Notes: generated from the sequence alone by a model not told the origin. A stretch of DNA of 64,000 nt from Isoetes taiwanensis (GCA_021234155.1 JAJEKV010000005.1:27167189-27231188), one strand, 5' to 3'; counted from the stretch's first letter, positions 11,833-25,102 are shown. Numbers and translations are program-made.

Positions 11833-12590
11833 CGTTGTTGATTCACACTCACCCCGGTTTTTGGTCCACTGTTGAAAACATCAGTTTTGGTAGGTCTACA
11901 TGTCCTATTTTCAAAGAATCCTACATGTGGATTTGTGGAGGTATGGTTTTATTCGATAATAGTGTTCTTTTTTCAGTGGACTAAAACATCCACTGTTGTT
12001 TTGTAGTTTCTTCTATTGTGACATGTCATTTTATAATACAATCCACTGTAGGAAAGAATACTTGAATTTCTACATGTCTAATAATTCTATTGTCACATGT
12101 CTTTATAGATGTAGGAAAGAATATTTGATTCTCTACATGTCCTATACTTCCATTCACATGTCTTTATAGTAGTAGGACAGAGTACTTTATTTGCTAAGGC
12201 ATTGTAGGAAAGAATACATGAATTATGACATGTGTAATACTTCTATTGTCACATGTCTTTATAGAAGTAGGAAAGAATACTTGATTCTCTACATGTCATA
12301 TGCTTCCATGTCACATGTCTTTATAGTAGTAGGACAGAGTACTTTATTTGCTAAGGCAATGTAAGAAAGAATACATGAATTACGACATGTGTAATACTTC
12401 TATTGTCACATGTCTTTATAGAAGTAGGAAAGAATACTTGATTCTCTACATGTCCTATCCTTCCATATCACAGGTCTTTATAGTGGTAGGACAGAGTACT
12501 TGATTTGCTACATGTGATGCACGTGCACGATCACATGTCCTTATACTAGTATTCCATGTAAGACAAGTTGCTTCAATTACTTAACACCTA
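11833..12590. repeat. 157-bp tandem repeat, three copies, plus degenerate flanks
   Basis: The phrase TTCTATTGTCACATGTCTTT recurs at 12085, 12241 and 12398, a period of 156-157 bp. Each unit holds two internal half-units built on CACATGTCTTTATAG and AGTAGGA(A/C)AGA. The palindromic ACATGT recurs many times. No coding potential. Confidence 0.85.
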
Positions 12591-12944
<354 letters not shown>

Positions 12945-12984
12945 CTTTTTATTCCTCAAATCCATTTTTGAGTATATGCACATG

Positions 12985-15900
12985 ATCTCAGTCCCAATCA
13001 GCTCAAACATGCCAAGGTGGCTCAAACATACACAAGGTGGCTCAAACATGCCACAAAGGTGGCTCCAACATGCCAAGGTGGCTCCAACATGCCACGCTGG
13101 CTCCTAACATGCCATGCGTGCTCCAATATGCCAACGCATAAACATGCCACGGGCTCCACCATGCCACCTAGGCTCCAACATGCCAAGGTGGCTCACAACA
13201 TGTCCGGTCACCTAGGCTTAAATATGCCAAGTTAGCTCAAACATGCCACCTAGGTTCCCAAAGATGCCACCGCAGTAGCTCTAACATGCCACCTAGGCTC
13301 AAACATGCCAAAGTGGCTCAAACATGCCACGGGGCTCCAACATGCCACCTAGGCTCCAACATGCCAAGGTGGCTCAAACATGCCACCTAGGCTCCAACAT
13401 GACAAGGTGGCTCAAACATGCCACATGGGCTTCAACATGCCACCTAGGCTCCAACATGCCAAGGTGGCTCAAACATGCCGTGGGCTCCAACATGCCAAGG
13501 TGGCTCTAACATGCCACCTAGGCTCAAACATGCCAAGGTGGCTCCAACATGCCACTTAGGCTCCAACATGCAAAATGGCTCAAACATGCCACTTAGGCTC
13601 CAACGTGCTCAAACATGCCACGCAGCTCCAAAGATGCCACCTATGCTCCAACTTGCCAAGGTGGCTCAAATATGCCACGTGGGCTCCAACATGCCACCTA
13701 GGCTCCAACATTCCTAGGTGGCTCAAACATGCCACATAGGCTCAAACATGCCAAGGTGGCTCCAACATACCACCTAGGCTCAAGCGTGCCAAGGTGGCTC
13801 AAACATGCCACGGGGCTCCCAACATGCCACCTAGGCTCACACATGCCAGGTGGCTCAAACATGCCAAGGTGGGCTCAAACATGCCACCTAGGCTCCAACA
13901 TGCCACCTAGGCTCCAACATGCCAAGGTGGCTCAAACATGCCACGTGGGCTCCCACCATGCCACCTAGGCTCCAACATGCCAAGGTGGCTCACAACATGC
14001 CACCTAGGCTTAAATATGCCAAGTTGGCTCAAACATGCCACCTAGGCTCCAACATGCCACCGTGGCTCTAACATGCCACCTAGGCTCAAACATGCCACGT
14101 GGGCTCCAACATGCCACCTAGGCTCCAACATGCCAAGGTGGCTCAAACATGCCACCTAGGCTCCAACATGACAAGGTGGCTCAAACATGCCACATGGGCT
14201 TCAACATGCCACCTAGGCTCCAACATGCCAAGGTGGCTCAAACATGCCACATGGGCTCCAACATGCCAAGGTGGCTCTAACATGCCACCTAGGGCTCAAA
14301 CATGCCAAGGTGGCTCCAACATGCCACCTAGGCTCCAACATGACAAAATGGCTCAAACATGCCACCTAGGCTCCAAGCGTGCTCAAACATGCCATGTGGA
14401 GCTCCAACATGCCACCTATGCTCCAACTTGCCAAGGTGGCTCAAATATGCCACGTTGGCTCCAACATGCCACCTAGGCTCCAACATGCCAAGGTGGCTCA
14501 AACATGCCACGTGGGCTCCACCATGCCACCCACGGCTCCAACATGCCAAGGTGGCTCACAACATGCCACCTAGGCTTAAATATGCCAAGTTGGCTCAAAC
14601 ATGCCACCTAGGCTCCAACATGCCACCGTGGCTCTAACATGCCACCTAGGCTCAAACATGCCACGTGGGCTCCAACATGCCACCTAGGCTCCAACATGAC
14701 AAGGTGGCTCAAACATGCACCACATGGGCTTCAACATGCCACCTAGGCTCCAACATGCCAAGGTGGCTCAAACAAACATGCCGTGGGCTCCAACATGCCA
14801 TGTGGGCTCCACCTAGGCTCCAACATGACAAAATGGCTCAAGCATGCCATCTAGGGCTCCAACGTGCTCAAACATGCCACGCGGGTTCCAATATGCCACC
14901 TATGCTCCTTGCCAAGGTGGCTCAAGCATGCGACGCAGGCTCCAACATGCCACCTAGGCTCTAACATGCCAAGGTGGCTCAAACATGCCATGTGGTCTCC
15001 AACATGCCACCTAGGCTCCAACATGCCAAGGTGGCTCAAACATGCCACGTGGGCTCCAACATGCCACATAGGCTCCAACATGCCATGTGGGCTCCAACAT
15101 GCCAAGGTGGCTCAAACATGCCACCTAGGGTCAAACATGCCAAGGTGGCTCCCACATGCCACCTAGGCTCCAACATGCCACCTAGGCTCAAACATTCGAG
15201 GTGGCTCAAACATGCCAAGGTGGGCCCAAACATGCCACCTAGGCTCCAACATGCCACCTAGGCTCAAACATGCCACGTGGACTCCATAATGCCACGTGGG
15301 CTCTAACATGCCAAGGTGGCTCAAACATGCCACCTAGGCTCAAAAAATGCCAAGGTGGCTCCAACATGCCAACTAGGCTCCAACATCTTTGAAACATGCC
15401 ACGGGCTCTAACATGCCACCTATGCTCCAACTTGCCAAGGTGGCTCAAATATGCTGCGTGGGCTCCAACATGCCAAGGTGGCTCAAGCATGCCACGTGGC
15501 TCCAACATGCCACCTAGGCTTAAACATGCCAGGTGGCTCAAACATGCCAAGGTGGGCTCAAACATGCCACCTAGGCTCCAACATGCCACCTAGGCTCAAA
15601 CATGCCACGTGGGCTCCATAATGCCATGTGGGCTCCAACATGCCAAGGTGGCTCAAACATGCCACCTAGGCTAAAAATGCCAAGGTGGCTCCAACATGCC
15701 AACTAGGCTCCAACATGCTCAAACATGCCATGTGGGCTCCAACATGCCACCTATGCTCCAACTTGCCAAGGTGGCTCAAATATGCCAAGTGGGCTCCAAC
15801 ATGCCACCTAGGCTCCAACATTCCAAGGTTGCTCAAACATGCCACCTAGGCTCAAACATGCCATCAAGGCTCACTTAGGCTCCAACATGCCAAGGTGGCT

Positions 15901-16277
15901 CCAACATGCCACCTAGGCTCAAACATGTCAAGGTGGCTCAAACATGCCACCTAGGCTCCAACATGCCACCTAGGCTCAAACATGCCATGCGGGGCTCACT
16001 TAGGCTCCAACATGCCAAGGTGGCTCCAACATGCCACCTAGGCTCAAACATGTCAAGGAGGCTCAAACATGCCACCCTAGGCTCCAACATGCCACCTAGG
16101 CTCAAACATATAATGCCGTGGGCTCCAACATGCCTAGGTGGCACAAACATGCCACCTATGCTCAATCATGCCAAGGTGGCTCCAACATGCCACGCAGGCT
16201 CCAACATGCCATCTAGGCTCCAACATGCCAAGGTGGCTCAGGCATGCCACCTAGGATCAAGCATGCCACCTAGACAC
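12985..16277. repeat. Satellite array I, 19-bp units (about 3.3 kb)
   Basis: Alternating 19-bp units, CATGCCACCTAGGCTCCAA and CATGCCAAGGTGGCTCAAA, make a 38-bp higher unit repeated through the region with many variants. The unit halves CCACCTAGG and CCAAGGTGG are themselves inverted relative to each other, so single strands can fold. There are irregular deletions of a few bases, and longer higher-order blocks: the stretch near 13320-13470 recurs near 14100-14250. Because 19 is not a multiple of 3, the long open frames here are accidental. Confidence 0.97.
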
Positions 16278-16636
16278 CCAAGTGGTGACATGGCATGCCA
16301 AGTAAGCAAGGTCAAGTTTTGACTAGGTCAAAAATGAAAAGATGTCCAACTTTGGTCTTTTCATTGGGTGATGTTTGCAAAATTTTAGGTGACATGGCTA
16401 GATGATGGTGACATGGACATGATGACTAGGACTTTATGCAAGAAATATGATAACCTTTTGAAATTTTTGGTAGAGGAGTTTGGCAAGGAATAGAATAGAG
16501 GGATCGAAGAACTTAATGTGACATACTTCCCCAGGCTCGAAACAGGGCCAGGGACTTTTTTGCACTTTTTCTCACCAGAGGAGAGGCCGGACCCACGGAG
16601 ATGGATCTCATAAAGGTTGTCGAGGAGATGGAGCGA

Positions 16637-19000
16637 AGGTGGTCTTACGCCTAACGAAACTTGGTCTCCGGGGTAATGTCGTTGTTTCGAGTCCGATTGG
16701 CGTAGCCGGATCCGCCGGTTCGGTGAGGGTGAGAGGAGTTGCCCGTCCTGTGGCGGGGACCTTCCAGAGAGGACCTTTGGGTCAAAGCGCTTCGGAAGGT
16801 TTTAGGGCTCGATCTTCTGGCCAACGCCCTCCCACTACCTCATGACATTGTGCAAGATCCCGGTCCAATCCGCTGGTATGGCCTCCAAAACGTAAACCCC
16901 GTGCCTTGCCCGGGTTATTGTAGGGTTTACGTTATGGAGGTCGAAGTTTTATTCAGATTGCACTTGAGACATGGTCGAGAAGCCTGCGATTGAAAACAAG
17001 AAGCAATAAACCGGCGAAATGGGGTTTGGATTTACAGAGGCGGGCTTTCCTACCGGTGCTCCTCAGGGAGGGCAAATGCCAATGCCTCCCTTCGGGACCC
17101 GGTTTCCCTATCCGGCCGTTGAATCCATGCTTCAAGTAACTTGCCCGGAGCAGGTTCAAAAATTCAAGATCTGTCCAGAGAACATATCAAACCAAAAAGC
17201 GTCCTGCCGATCGGCAGGTGTAGAAACCCAAGTGTTTTGTCGTTCGGGCAAGACAAAGGCTCGGAATGGAGATTTGACTTCGCCATGTCGTCCAGAAACA
17301 AGCGAAATTACCCTAGGGACCAAGTTACCACGGTCATTTTTTGCGAAAAGAAACACGAACCCTCTACATGGCAAGATTACGCACCTCTCCGCTAAGGCCA
17401 ATTCACTTAACGTGTTGGACATGAGCTACTTTGGCTTCCTAGAGCGGGGGTGGTCTTACGCCTTACGAAACTTGGTCTCGAGTAATGTCGATGTTTAGTC
17501 CGATTGGCGGAGTCGGATCACGATTAGGGGTGGGGGTTGCCCGTCGCGGTCGTGGGGACCTTCCAGAGAGCACCTTTGGGTCAAAGCTTACGGAAGGTTT
17601 TAGGGCTAAAGATCTTCAAGGCCAGCGCCCTCCCACTACCTCATGACATTGTGCAAGATCCTGGGTCCAATCGGACTAGGGTATGGCCTCAAAAGCGTAA
17701 ACCACGTGCCTTGCCCGGGTTATTGTAGGGTTTACGTTATGGAGGTCGAGGTTTTATTCCAGTTACTTTGAGACATGGTGAAGTCGCAGATTGAAAACAA
17801 GAAGCAATAAGCCCGGCGAAATGGGGTTTGGATTTATCGAGGCAGGCTTTCCTACCAGTGCTCCTCCGGGAGGGCAAATGCCAATGCCTCCCTTCCCGGA
17901 ACCCGGTTTCCCTATCCGACCGTTGAATCCACGCTTCAAGTAACTTGCTTCCGGCAGGTTCAAAAATTCAAGATCTGTCCGGAGAGAACGTATCAAACCG
18001 CCAAAGTGTCCGCGGTAACCCGTGTAGAAACCCAATTGTTTTGTCGTTCGGCAGTACAAAGGCTCGGGAATGGAGATTTGACTTCGCCATGTCGTCCGAA
18101 TTAAAGCCGAAATTACCCGGGGACCAAGTTACACGGTCATTTTTGCAGCAAAGAAACACGAACCCTCTACATGGCGGTGTTACGCACCCTCCGCTAAGGC
18201 CAATTTACTCTGAACGTGTTGGACATGAGCTACTTTGGCGCTTCTGGGCGGGGTGGTCTTCGCCCCCTGAAACTTGGTCTCAGGGTAATGTCGATGTTTG
18301 AATCCTTGGCAGAGTCGGATCCGCAGTTCGGGGTGGGAGAGTTGCTGGTTTCGTGGCGGGGACCTTCAGAGAGGACCTTTGGGTCGAATCGCCACGGGAA
18401 GGTTTTAGGGCTCCGTCTTCGGGCGACAATGCCCTCCCACTACCTCATGACATTGTGCAAGATCCTGGTCCAATCGACTAGGGTATGGCCTCAAAAGCGT
18501 AAACCCATTGCCTTGCCGGGTTATTGTAGGGTTTACGTTATGGAGGTCGGGCTTTGGTCCGTTGCACTTGGGACATGGTCGAGCAATTGCGTTTGAAAAC
18601 AAAGGCAATAGAAAGCGCGAGAATGGGGTTTGGATTTAATCTCCTCCTAGTTTTGCAATTAAAAGTCTAGAGCACCTTATGAAGTAGCAAAATTGTTTGG
18701 GATCACTTTCGGGTTCGCCAATAGATCGAAACTCTGTTATTTCAGTTCTCATGGCTCCCCATGCATGTTTAGAAATGGTCCACCTAGTTATCAAAGAAGT
18801 CGACTACTTTTTGGCCTCCAAAACGTAAACCCTGTGCGTTGCTAGGTTATTGTAGGGTTTACGTTATGGAGGTCGAGTTTTTTGTCGATTGCACTTGAGG
18901 CATGGTCGAGAAGGCTGCGGTTGAAAACAAGAAGCAATAGAAGCCCGGCGAAATGGAGTTTGGATTTATCCTCCTCGATTGTCGCAATTAGAAGTCAAGA
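16637..19000 (+). repeat. About 805-bp tandem units inside the inverted-repeat element
   Basis: Units start with GGTGGTCTTACGCC or a variant at 16637, 17449 and 18251. They share blocks such as GACCTTCCAGAGAGGACCTT, CATGACATTGTGCAAGATCC and the ending TTGGACATGAGCTACTTTGG. The third unit is shortened after its hairpin, and a fourth partial copy covers 18810-18990. A more diverged piece lies outside the element at about 20606-20745. Open frames are broken in every unit, so I call no gene. Confidence 0.85.
16885..16940 (+). repeat. Conserved hairpin, copy 1 (others at about 17688, 18490 and 18811)
   Basis: CCTCCAAAACGTAAACCC pairs with GGGTTTACGTTATGGAGG across a loop of about 22 bases. The structure is kept in all four partial units (near 16885, 17688, 18490 and 18811), including the truncated ones. 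It could be an RNA hairpin or a cruciform; function unknown. Confidence 0.75.
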
Positions 19001-19308
19001 ACACATTTTGTAGTAGCCCTAAAACCTTCCAATCTGGCCGGGTTCGAGTTGGGGAAGTGTGTCGGTAGCTTTAAGTTCTTCAGATCCCTTTATTCTATTC
19101 CTTGCCAAACTCCTCTACCAAAAATTTCAAGGGTTATCATATTTCTTGCATAGAGTCCTAGTCATCATGTCCATGTCACCACCATCTAGCCATGTCATCC
19201 AAAATTTGCCAACATCACCCAATAAAAAAGACCGGAGATGGACATCTTTTCATTTTGGCCTAGTCAAAACTTGGCCTTGCTTTCTTGGCATGCCATGTCA
19301 CCACTTGG

Positions 19309-20560
19309 AGTGCCACATGGGCTTCAACATGCCACCTAACATGCCAGCGTGGCTCAAACATGCCGGCGGATCCAACATGCCACCTAGGCTCAAACATGCC
19401 ACCTAGGCTCACACATGCCACCTAGTCTCCAACATGCCACATAGTCTCCAATATGCCACCTAGCCTTAAACATTCCAAGGTGGCTCAAACATGCCGTGGG
19501 CTCCAACATGCCATCTAGGATCCAACATGCCAAGGTGGTGAAACATGCCAAGATGGCTCCAATATGCCACACGGGTTCCAACATGCCATCGAACATGCCA
19601 AGGTGGCTCAAACATGCCCGTGGGCCTGACACTCCATCTAGGCTCAAACATCCCAAGGCCACCTAGAAGCCAACATGCCACCTAGTCTCCAACATGCCAC
19701 ATAGTCTCGAATATGCCACCTAGGCTCCAACATGCCACATAGTGTCCAGCGTGCCATCTAGGCTCCAACATGCCACCTAGGCCCAAATATGCCAAGGTGG
19801 CTCAAACATGCCATGTGGGCTCCAACATGCCACCTAGGCTCCAACATGTCAAGGTGGCTCAAACATCCCAAGATTGCTCAAACCGCCACCCTAGACTCCA
19901 ACATGCCACCTAGGCTCCAACATGACACCTAGACTCCAACATGCCACCTAGGCTTAGACATGCCAAGGTGGCTCAAACATGCTGCGTAGGCTCCAACATG
20001 CCACCTAGGCTAAAAACATGCCAAGGTGGCTCAAATATGCCACCTAGGTTCCAACATGCTCAAACATGCCTGTGGGCTCCAACATGCCACCTAGGCTAAA
20101 AAACATCTTAGGTGGTGGTGAAACATGCCACCTAGTCTCCAACATGCCACATAGTCTCGAACATGCCACCTAGGCTCCAACATGCCACATAGTCTCCAAC
20201 GTGCCACCTAGGCTCCAACATGCCACCTAGGCCCAAATATGCCAAGGTGGCTCAAACATGCCACGTTGGCTCCAACATGCGACCTAGGCTCTAACGTGCC
20301 AAGGTGGCCCAAACATGCCACATGGGTTCCAACATGCTAGCTAGTTGGCTCAAACATTCCAAGGTGGCTCAAACATGCTACAACATGCCACCTAAGATGC
20401 CAAGGTGCCTCAAACATGCCACGCGGACTCCAACATGCCACCTAGGCTCAAGCATGCCACCTAGGCTCCAACATGCCACCTAGGCTCCAACGTACCACCA
20501 AGGCTCCAACATGCCAAGGTGGCTCAAACATGCCACCTAGGCTCCAACATGCCACCTAAG
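19309..20560. repeat. Satellite array II, 19-bp units (about 1.25 kb)
   Basis: This continues array I in the same orientation on the far side of the inverted-repeat element, with more divergence and extra variants such as CACCTAGTCTCCAACATG and CACATAGTCTC. The array is probably the interrupted right part of a single original array. Confidence 0.95.
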
Positions 20561-23500
20561 TCGATGTTCTGAGTCTATTAGAAGAGCCAATTTATGGATT
20601 GCGGGAGATGCCCATTCGTTGCCAGGACCATATGGAGAGGACATTTGAGACAAACTACTTTTCAGAAGGTGTTAAGGGTCCATCTTCTGGCGTCAACACA
20701 GTCCCTCTAAGTGATATACTATGCAAGATCTGTTCAAAGCGACTAATGATTGTCTACTTCCACACGAGGTCAAATTTGCATTTTATGCCTTGGGGAAATA
20801 AATGTGCACGAGCTTGATTGTTATTATTCAACTTCCATATTAATTCATATGATTCGGTTCCAAAGTGAAGTTTGTAATGTGGAATAGGGCGACTGCACCA
20901 ATTTACGCAAAATATGATAAACATTTATGAAATTATCTTGTTCACCGTTGCGAAAGCGGTTAAACACGAATCTTTTGCAATATCGTAATTGATCCTTGTG
21001 AATTTATTTCTGCAGATTGTTCAAGAACACTTGTTGGAGGGGCGACATCAAGGATTTTATCGAAACATAATGGAGTTTTGAAGAGGATTATCATTGTAGA
21101 TGATAATTCTTGATCTTAGAAATTGGTCATTTGTCGGTTTCAATTGAAAAAGATGCCAACTCATAGAGGTTTCCGACAATCTCTACAAGTTAAATGAACG
21201 AGTGGTGCCGCTTCTAAGCTATAAAGTGCCGCTTCTACATGTCTATGGCACTTTGGCAGGATACGCTTTTGAATATGCCTTTAGGATTGGCAAAAAAAGG
21301 TGCTATCATTTTTAAGTGGCACGTTGCTTGGATACACAGGAGTTGTAAATGGATTTGCTCCTTTGTATCTATCTTAATATGGCCAGGGCTGGTGTTTCAT
21401 GCATCCTTGCTCTTTATGATCTTTCTATGGTGATACTACTATGTATTATTGGCATGTTGCTTGATCTACAGTTATTAGGTAAGTTGTTGTTTGTACTAGA
21501 GTCATACTTGTGACTTGCTTTGTATAGGAGTCATGGTCATGGCTTCTATTCTATGTGGTCCTTTCCATGTAATTTAGGTACGGCAAGAAACCACATAATT
21601 TAGGAGCATGTAATTTTCTATAGAGACCATTGAGAATGTGCATCTCTTTCAACGGCCGAGATGGGCCAAGATGGAGGGCCTAGATTACGATCTAGGTCCT
21701 GTCATCCCATTGGCTGGCTAATTCTTGTGTTTTCCTTTGGCCTAATTCTTGTGTTTTCCTTTGCTATTGCCCGTGCATACGTGCTCTAGCTATGGAGCTG
21801 TGTTAAATGCCGCCTACGTGCTCTAGCTATGGCGATGGCATCGCTTGGCCCGAGGCCACTTGCACTGAGGTGTATTAGGATGCTGATACTATGGTGTTCG
21901 ATAATGTGGATGAGCTTTTCGAATCGCCATCCGGAAGCTTGAATACTGTGATTATTCTTTAGGTTTGCCCTCAAAACCTTATTTCAACGCCGGAATATTT
22001 GCGTTTGAGCCTTGTATCAACATATTCGGGGAAAATGGGCGCCGAGTAGCCTTCCAACCCTAAACATCATTTGTTTGGGAATGTGGGCGGTAGAAGTTGA
22101 GGAAATAGCAAGAGACTTTTGCATGAGTCAGTCTTGTGGAAATAAGCGCTCTGTAGCACCATAATCAAGGTACATGACCGGATCGAAGGTAAGATATGGC
22201 ATCTGAAGCGGCCGCCTCAAGCATCGAAGGCATGGCGATCATTCCACATTTTGTAGGTGCAAGTCATGGCTTGGATCCGGATGTAGATTACATGTCTAAA
22301 TGTCTCATTTGGCTTGTTAAATCTGTAGATGCATTGCCATCATTTGTATAATCAGTAAGGTTCTAGATGCTTCCATTCTTTTTTTCTCTCTTTATTCTGC
22401 TAAATTCTTTTATTCCTACTAAATTCTGTAAGAACTTTTATTTGCATGGATCTGGATTTTATAATGATCATGTCTTTGGACGCGATGGCGACAGATTTGT
22501 GGAAACCAAGAAAGAAAGAGGTTAGTCAAGAATCTTCAAGATTGTATTTTTTATTCATTTCATTTAAAAAAACCAATTATTTTTCTACCAAGAACCTTGT
22601 TATGATTTTAGGGTGGAGTAATCGGGCAATAAGCCATAAGCGGGCAAGCCCTCACAGATCCGCATGCGGTTCTTAAAGTAAGTACTAATTATCTCTACTT
22701 TGTTGCCAAAAATTTGTTATTACAAATTTACCATTTTTGGTTTATTATTATTACGGGACTCTAGCTATGGCGTTTGGAAAGGATGAGGTTGTGTTGCTTG
22801 GGTGCAGGCGGCTGTGTAACTTATATGCTGTAAAATTTTTATTGCTTTTATATATTGTAAAATAAGAAATTTATTTGGATGCTTATATTTTGATTCATAG
22901 GGACAAGATAGGAATACCCAAGATTCAAATCATGAATATCTTAAATATCTTGAAATGTAAAATAAATAAAACAATGTTGAGATAAAACAGGTTGATTGAT
23001 ATCACGTGTGTGGCCTTAGTTGTAATTGTGCATTTTATACTTGTAATCTAGGCAAAGGCATTTTGAAGAAGTAATTTAAATAAAACTTGAAGTTAGAGAA
23101 TTTGGATTGTAATCTAAAAACATTATGTCTTATGGACTTGTTTGGGTTCGATTCCCAAAAGGCAAATAAATAAGAGCAAAACTTGTAATATATGGAAATA
23201 AAATATGACTATATTGTTATGGTTAAAACGTGTTGTTGTGTTGTTTTGTACACCTTCTTGTTTTTTCTATATGTGATAATAATGATTTTTTACTTGAAAA
23301 AGTAAGCCACGTGTAGATACTTGATTAGTTAAAATACCATTTTATTATTTATAAAATATGCCACGTGTCAATATTTCATTAGCTAAAGGCAATTAAAAAC
23401 AACACCTTGTTTTTTCTATATGTTATTATAATACTTTTTTACATGTCCTTAATTTAGAAAAACAATACTTAATAGCATAAAAAACAACAGCAAGATTTCA

Positions 23501-23889
23501 AAAACACATGTGTTACTTTGTTAAATAACATGTAACTATTTTTAAAAACAATCTTACTTTGGTGTTGTAACTTTGCTTTCCACGTGTGGTAATATCGAGA
23601 CCTATGTATGTAATTCTGAAGATAAACAACGCATGGTTCCATTAAAAACAACAGTGAAAGAAAAAAAAACACACGTTGATAAAAAATCGCAAAAACCATG
23701 TCAATTTCCTCTACGCGTGGATTTTTCTGCCAAAAAACCATCGTGGGAAATTCCGCCAAAAACCACTGTCTCTTTGTGCAAATCCGGATAAACAGGCCAC
23801 GTGGACTTTTGGGGCCATTTTGGTGTTGTTTTTGGCACAAAACAACACTTCCGTACAACTAAAAAACAACTGTGGACCAAAAATTGGGG
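20561..23889. other. AT-rich non-coding region
   Basis: No convincing gene. Contents seen: a diverged piece of the 805-bp unit (20606-20745); a tandem duplication of GGCCTAATTCTTGTGTTTTC near 21718-21765; a repeated CGTGCTCTAGCTATGG near 21780 and 21818; and a degenerate direct repeat of a CACCTTnTTGTTTTTTCTAT phrase near 23250 and 23400, beside two GCCACGTG elements. The short frames have no family resemblance. Confidence 0.6.
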
Positions 23890-24980
23890 TCAGTGTGATT
23901 CTTCGCCTCCTCGGCCACCAGCTCTGTGTCTCCCGACATATTCGTCGACTTCCACCTCGGTGAGCTCTCTGTAATCCCTAACTGTTGCTGAAGCTCGCCT
24001 TCTTCTCTCTGTGGGGGCTGGTGTCGAAGAGCTCGGCGTTAAAATGTTTGAGCTCTTGCCACGGATCCCCATCTGTTCCTGGATGGCATAGAACTCCTCT
24101 TCAGTTGGTAGTTCCCGAGCTTCCATTATCTGCCTGATGTTGCTGTAGGCTTGGATGTCAGAAGTCGACTCTCCTGTGTAAGTGTCAGCTTCTCTTACTT
24201 GAAGTGGAATGTCGAAAGCTTCTCGGACGATGAAATCATCCAGGTCTGATTGCCGCAGTTGGTGCAGCAGCTCGTCGAGTCGATACTCCCTTTCTCTGCA
24301 CTCGGAAAGGTTAGGAGCAGGTACTCCTCGCCGTCGATGATAATGGGGGCTAGGCTTGTGATACCTAGCCCAAGGGGTGGGGCGATCCTGAGGGTTTGCC
24401 GGCTCCGTTCGAATTCCTGCAACTCCTGTTCTGCTAACCGCTGCTCTTCTGCTGGATCGAGCTTGATGTAGTCCTCTTCTTCTGATTCTTCGTCTCCTGC
24501 TCTTCCTTCTTGCTCCTGTTGGTACTGTAAAAGGAGCTGCTCTGCTGCTAAGGAGGCTAAGGGTTCCACATCCATGGGAGGGATTGAGGTTTCTCCCATG
24601 GGGTTTCCAGCACGGTGGGAAAGGAATATGGCCAAGGCGGCGGTGTAGGAAAAATACTTGGTCCTGTCGACTGTCAGGACCATGTAGTCTGGCAACCTCT
24701 GTGCCTTGTTGGTCAGGTACTTGGCAATGTTTGGAACATCACCCAAGGCTGCTTGAAGGGATTGCCTGGGAACAAAGTAGCCTGTACAGGGGGGAAGCTG
24801 CACTAAGGACGATCCTACCCTAGCTTGGAACTCGGACAGAACTTGTCTATATGCTGGGGTTGCGTGCAGAGTGGCTTGGACATCTATTTCTTTCCGGAAG
24901 ACTTGAAAAATGTCATTGACATCAGCCTCGGCAGCATGGGCACTGGCGCTGTACCATCGCCTGAAGTCAGCAGTTGCCAT
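23890..24980 (-). CDS. Unknown TATA-driven gene, acidic C-terminal half, one frameshift
   Basis: I do not recognise this protein. It starts at an ATG at 24980 (MATADFRRWYSASAHAAEAD). The first 150 residues look globular and helical (TPAYRQVLSEFQARVGSSL, KYFSYTAALAIFLSHRAGNP). An acidic stretch follows (EESEEEDYIKLD), then IAPPLGLGITSLAPIIIDGE. Near 24290 the coding pattern moves to another frame that continues EYRLDELLHQLRQSDLDDFI and DIQAYSNIRQIMEARELP, ending at 23890 with a basic patch RRRRASATVRDYREL. One single-base indel would explain this; it may be an assembly error or pseudogenisation. A CTATAAATAG box lies 113 bp upstream and a nested hairpin 200 bp further up, the same layout as the H3-tail gene at 46.96 kb. 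Confidence 0.6.
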
Positions 24981-25092
24981 GGATCTAGAGAAGATGAGAC
25001 TAACAAACGGATGTAAAAGCGCCTCAAGGAGCTGGAAAATCGCCTAAAAGGTCAAGAGCAAACTTGTAGGGTGCTAAGTGAGAAATGGGGAC

Positions 25093-25102
25093 CTATTTAT
25101 AG
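25093..25102 (-). promoter_or_regulatory. TATA box of the 24.98-kb gene
   Basis: The minus strand reads CTATAAATAG, 113 bp before the ATG at 24980, a normal plant distance allowing a leader of about 80 bases. The identical 10-mer precedes the H3-tail gene. Confidence 0.7.

Larger units (their letters stand above)
16278..19308. mobile_element. Element with about 278-bp terminal inverted repeats inserted in the satellite
   Basis: Left arm 16278-16555 and right arm 19030-19308 are inverted copies. Both outer ends read CCAAGTGGTGACATGGCATG toward the middle, and both contain TTTTGGTAGAGGAGTTTGGC in the same relative place. Satellite in the same orientation continues on both sides. The inside is not satellite: it is a tandem array of about 805-bp units. 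Long terminal inverted repeats suggest a MULE-like or other DNA transposon, but no transposase frame and no clear target-site duplication is visible. It would be a non-autonomous element. Confidence 0.75.

Noticed and set aside
13017-16322. Many open frames rich in HLGSNMPRWLKHA on both strands
   Set aside because: Translations of the 19-bp satellite; stops are rare in it, and frames shift between units.
16639-18608. Overlapping frames inside the 805-bp units
   Set aside because: The frames are interrupted at different places in each unit and show no family resemblance; the repeat is better explained as non-coding.
12985-20560. Regularly spaced repeats resembling a CRISPR array
   Set aside because: The repeats are contiguous with no unique spacers, and the host is a eukaryote; it is a satellite.
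23469-23858. 129-aa minus-strand frame
   Set aside because: Phe/Leu-rich translation of AT-rich DNA with no start context or family resemblance.
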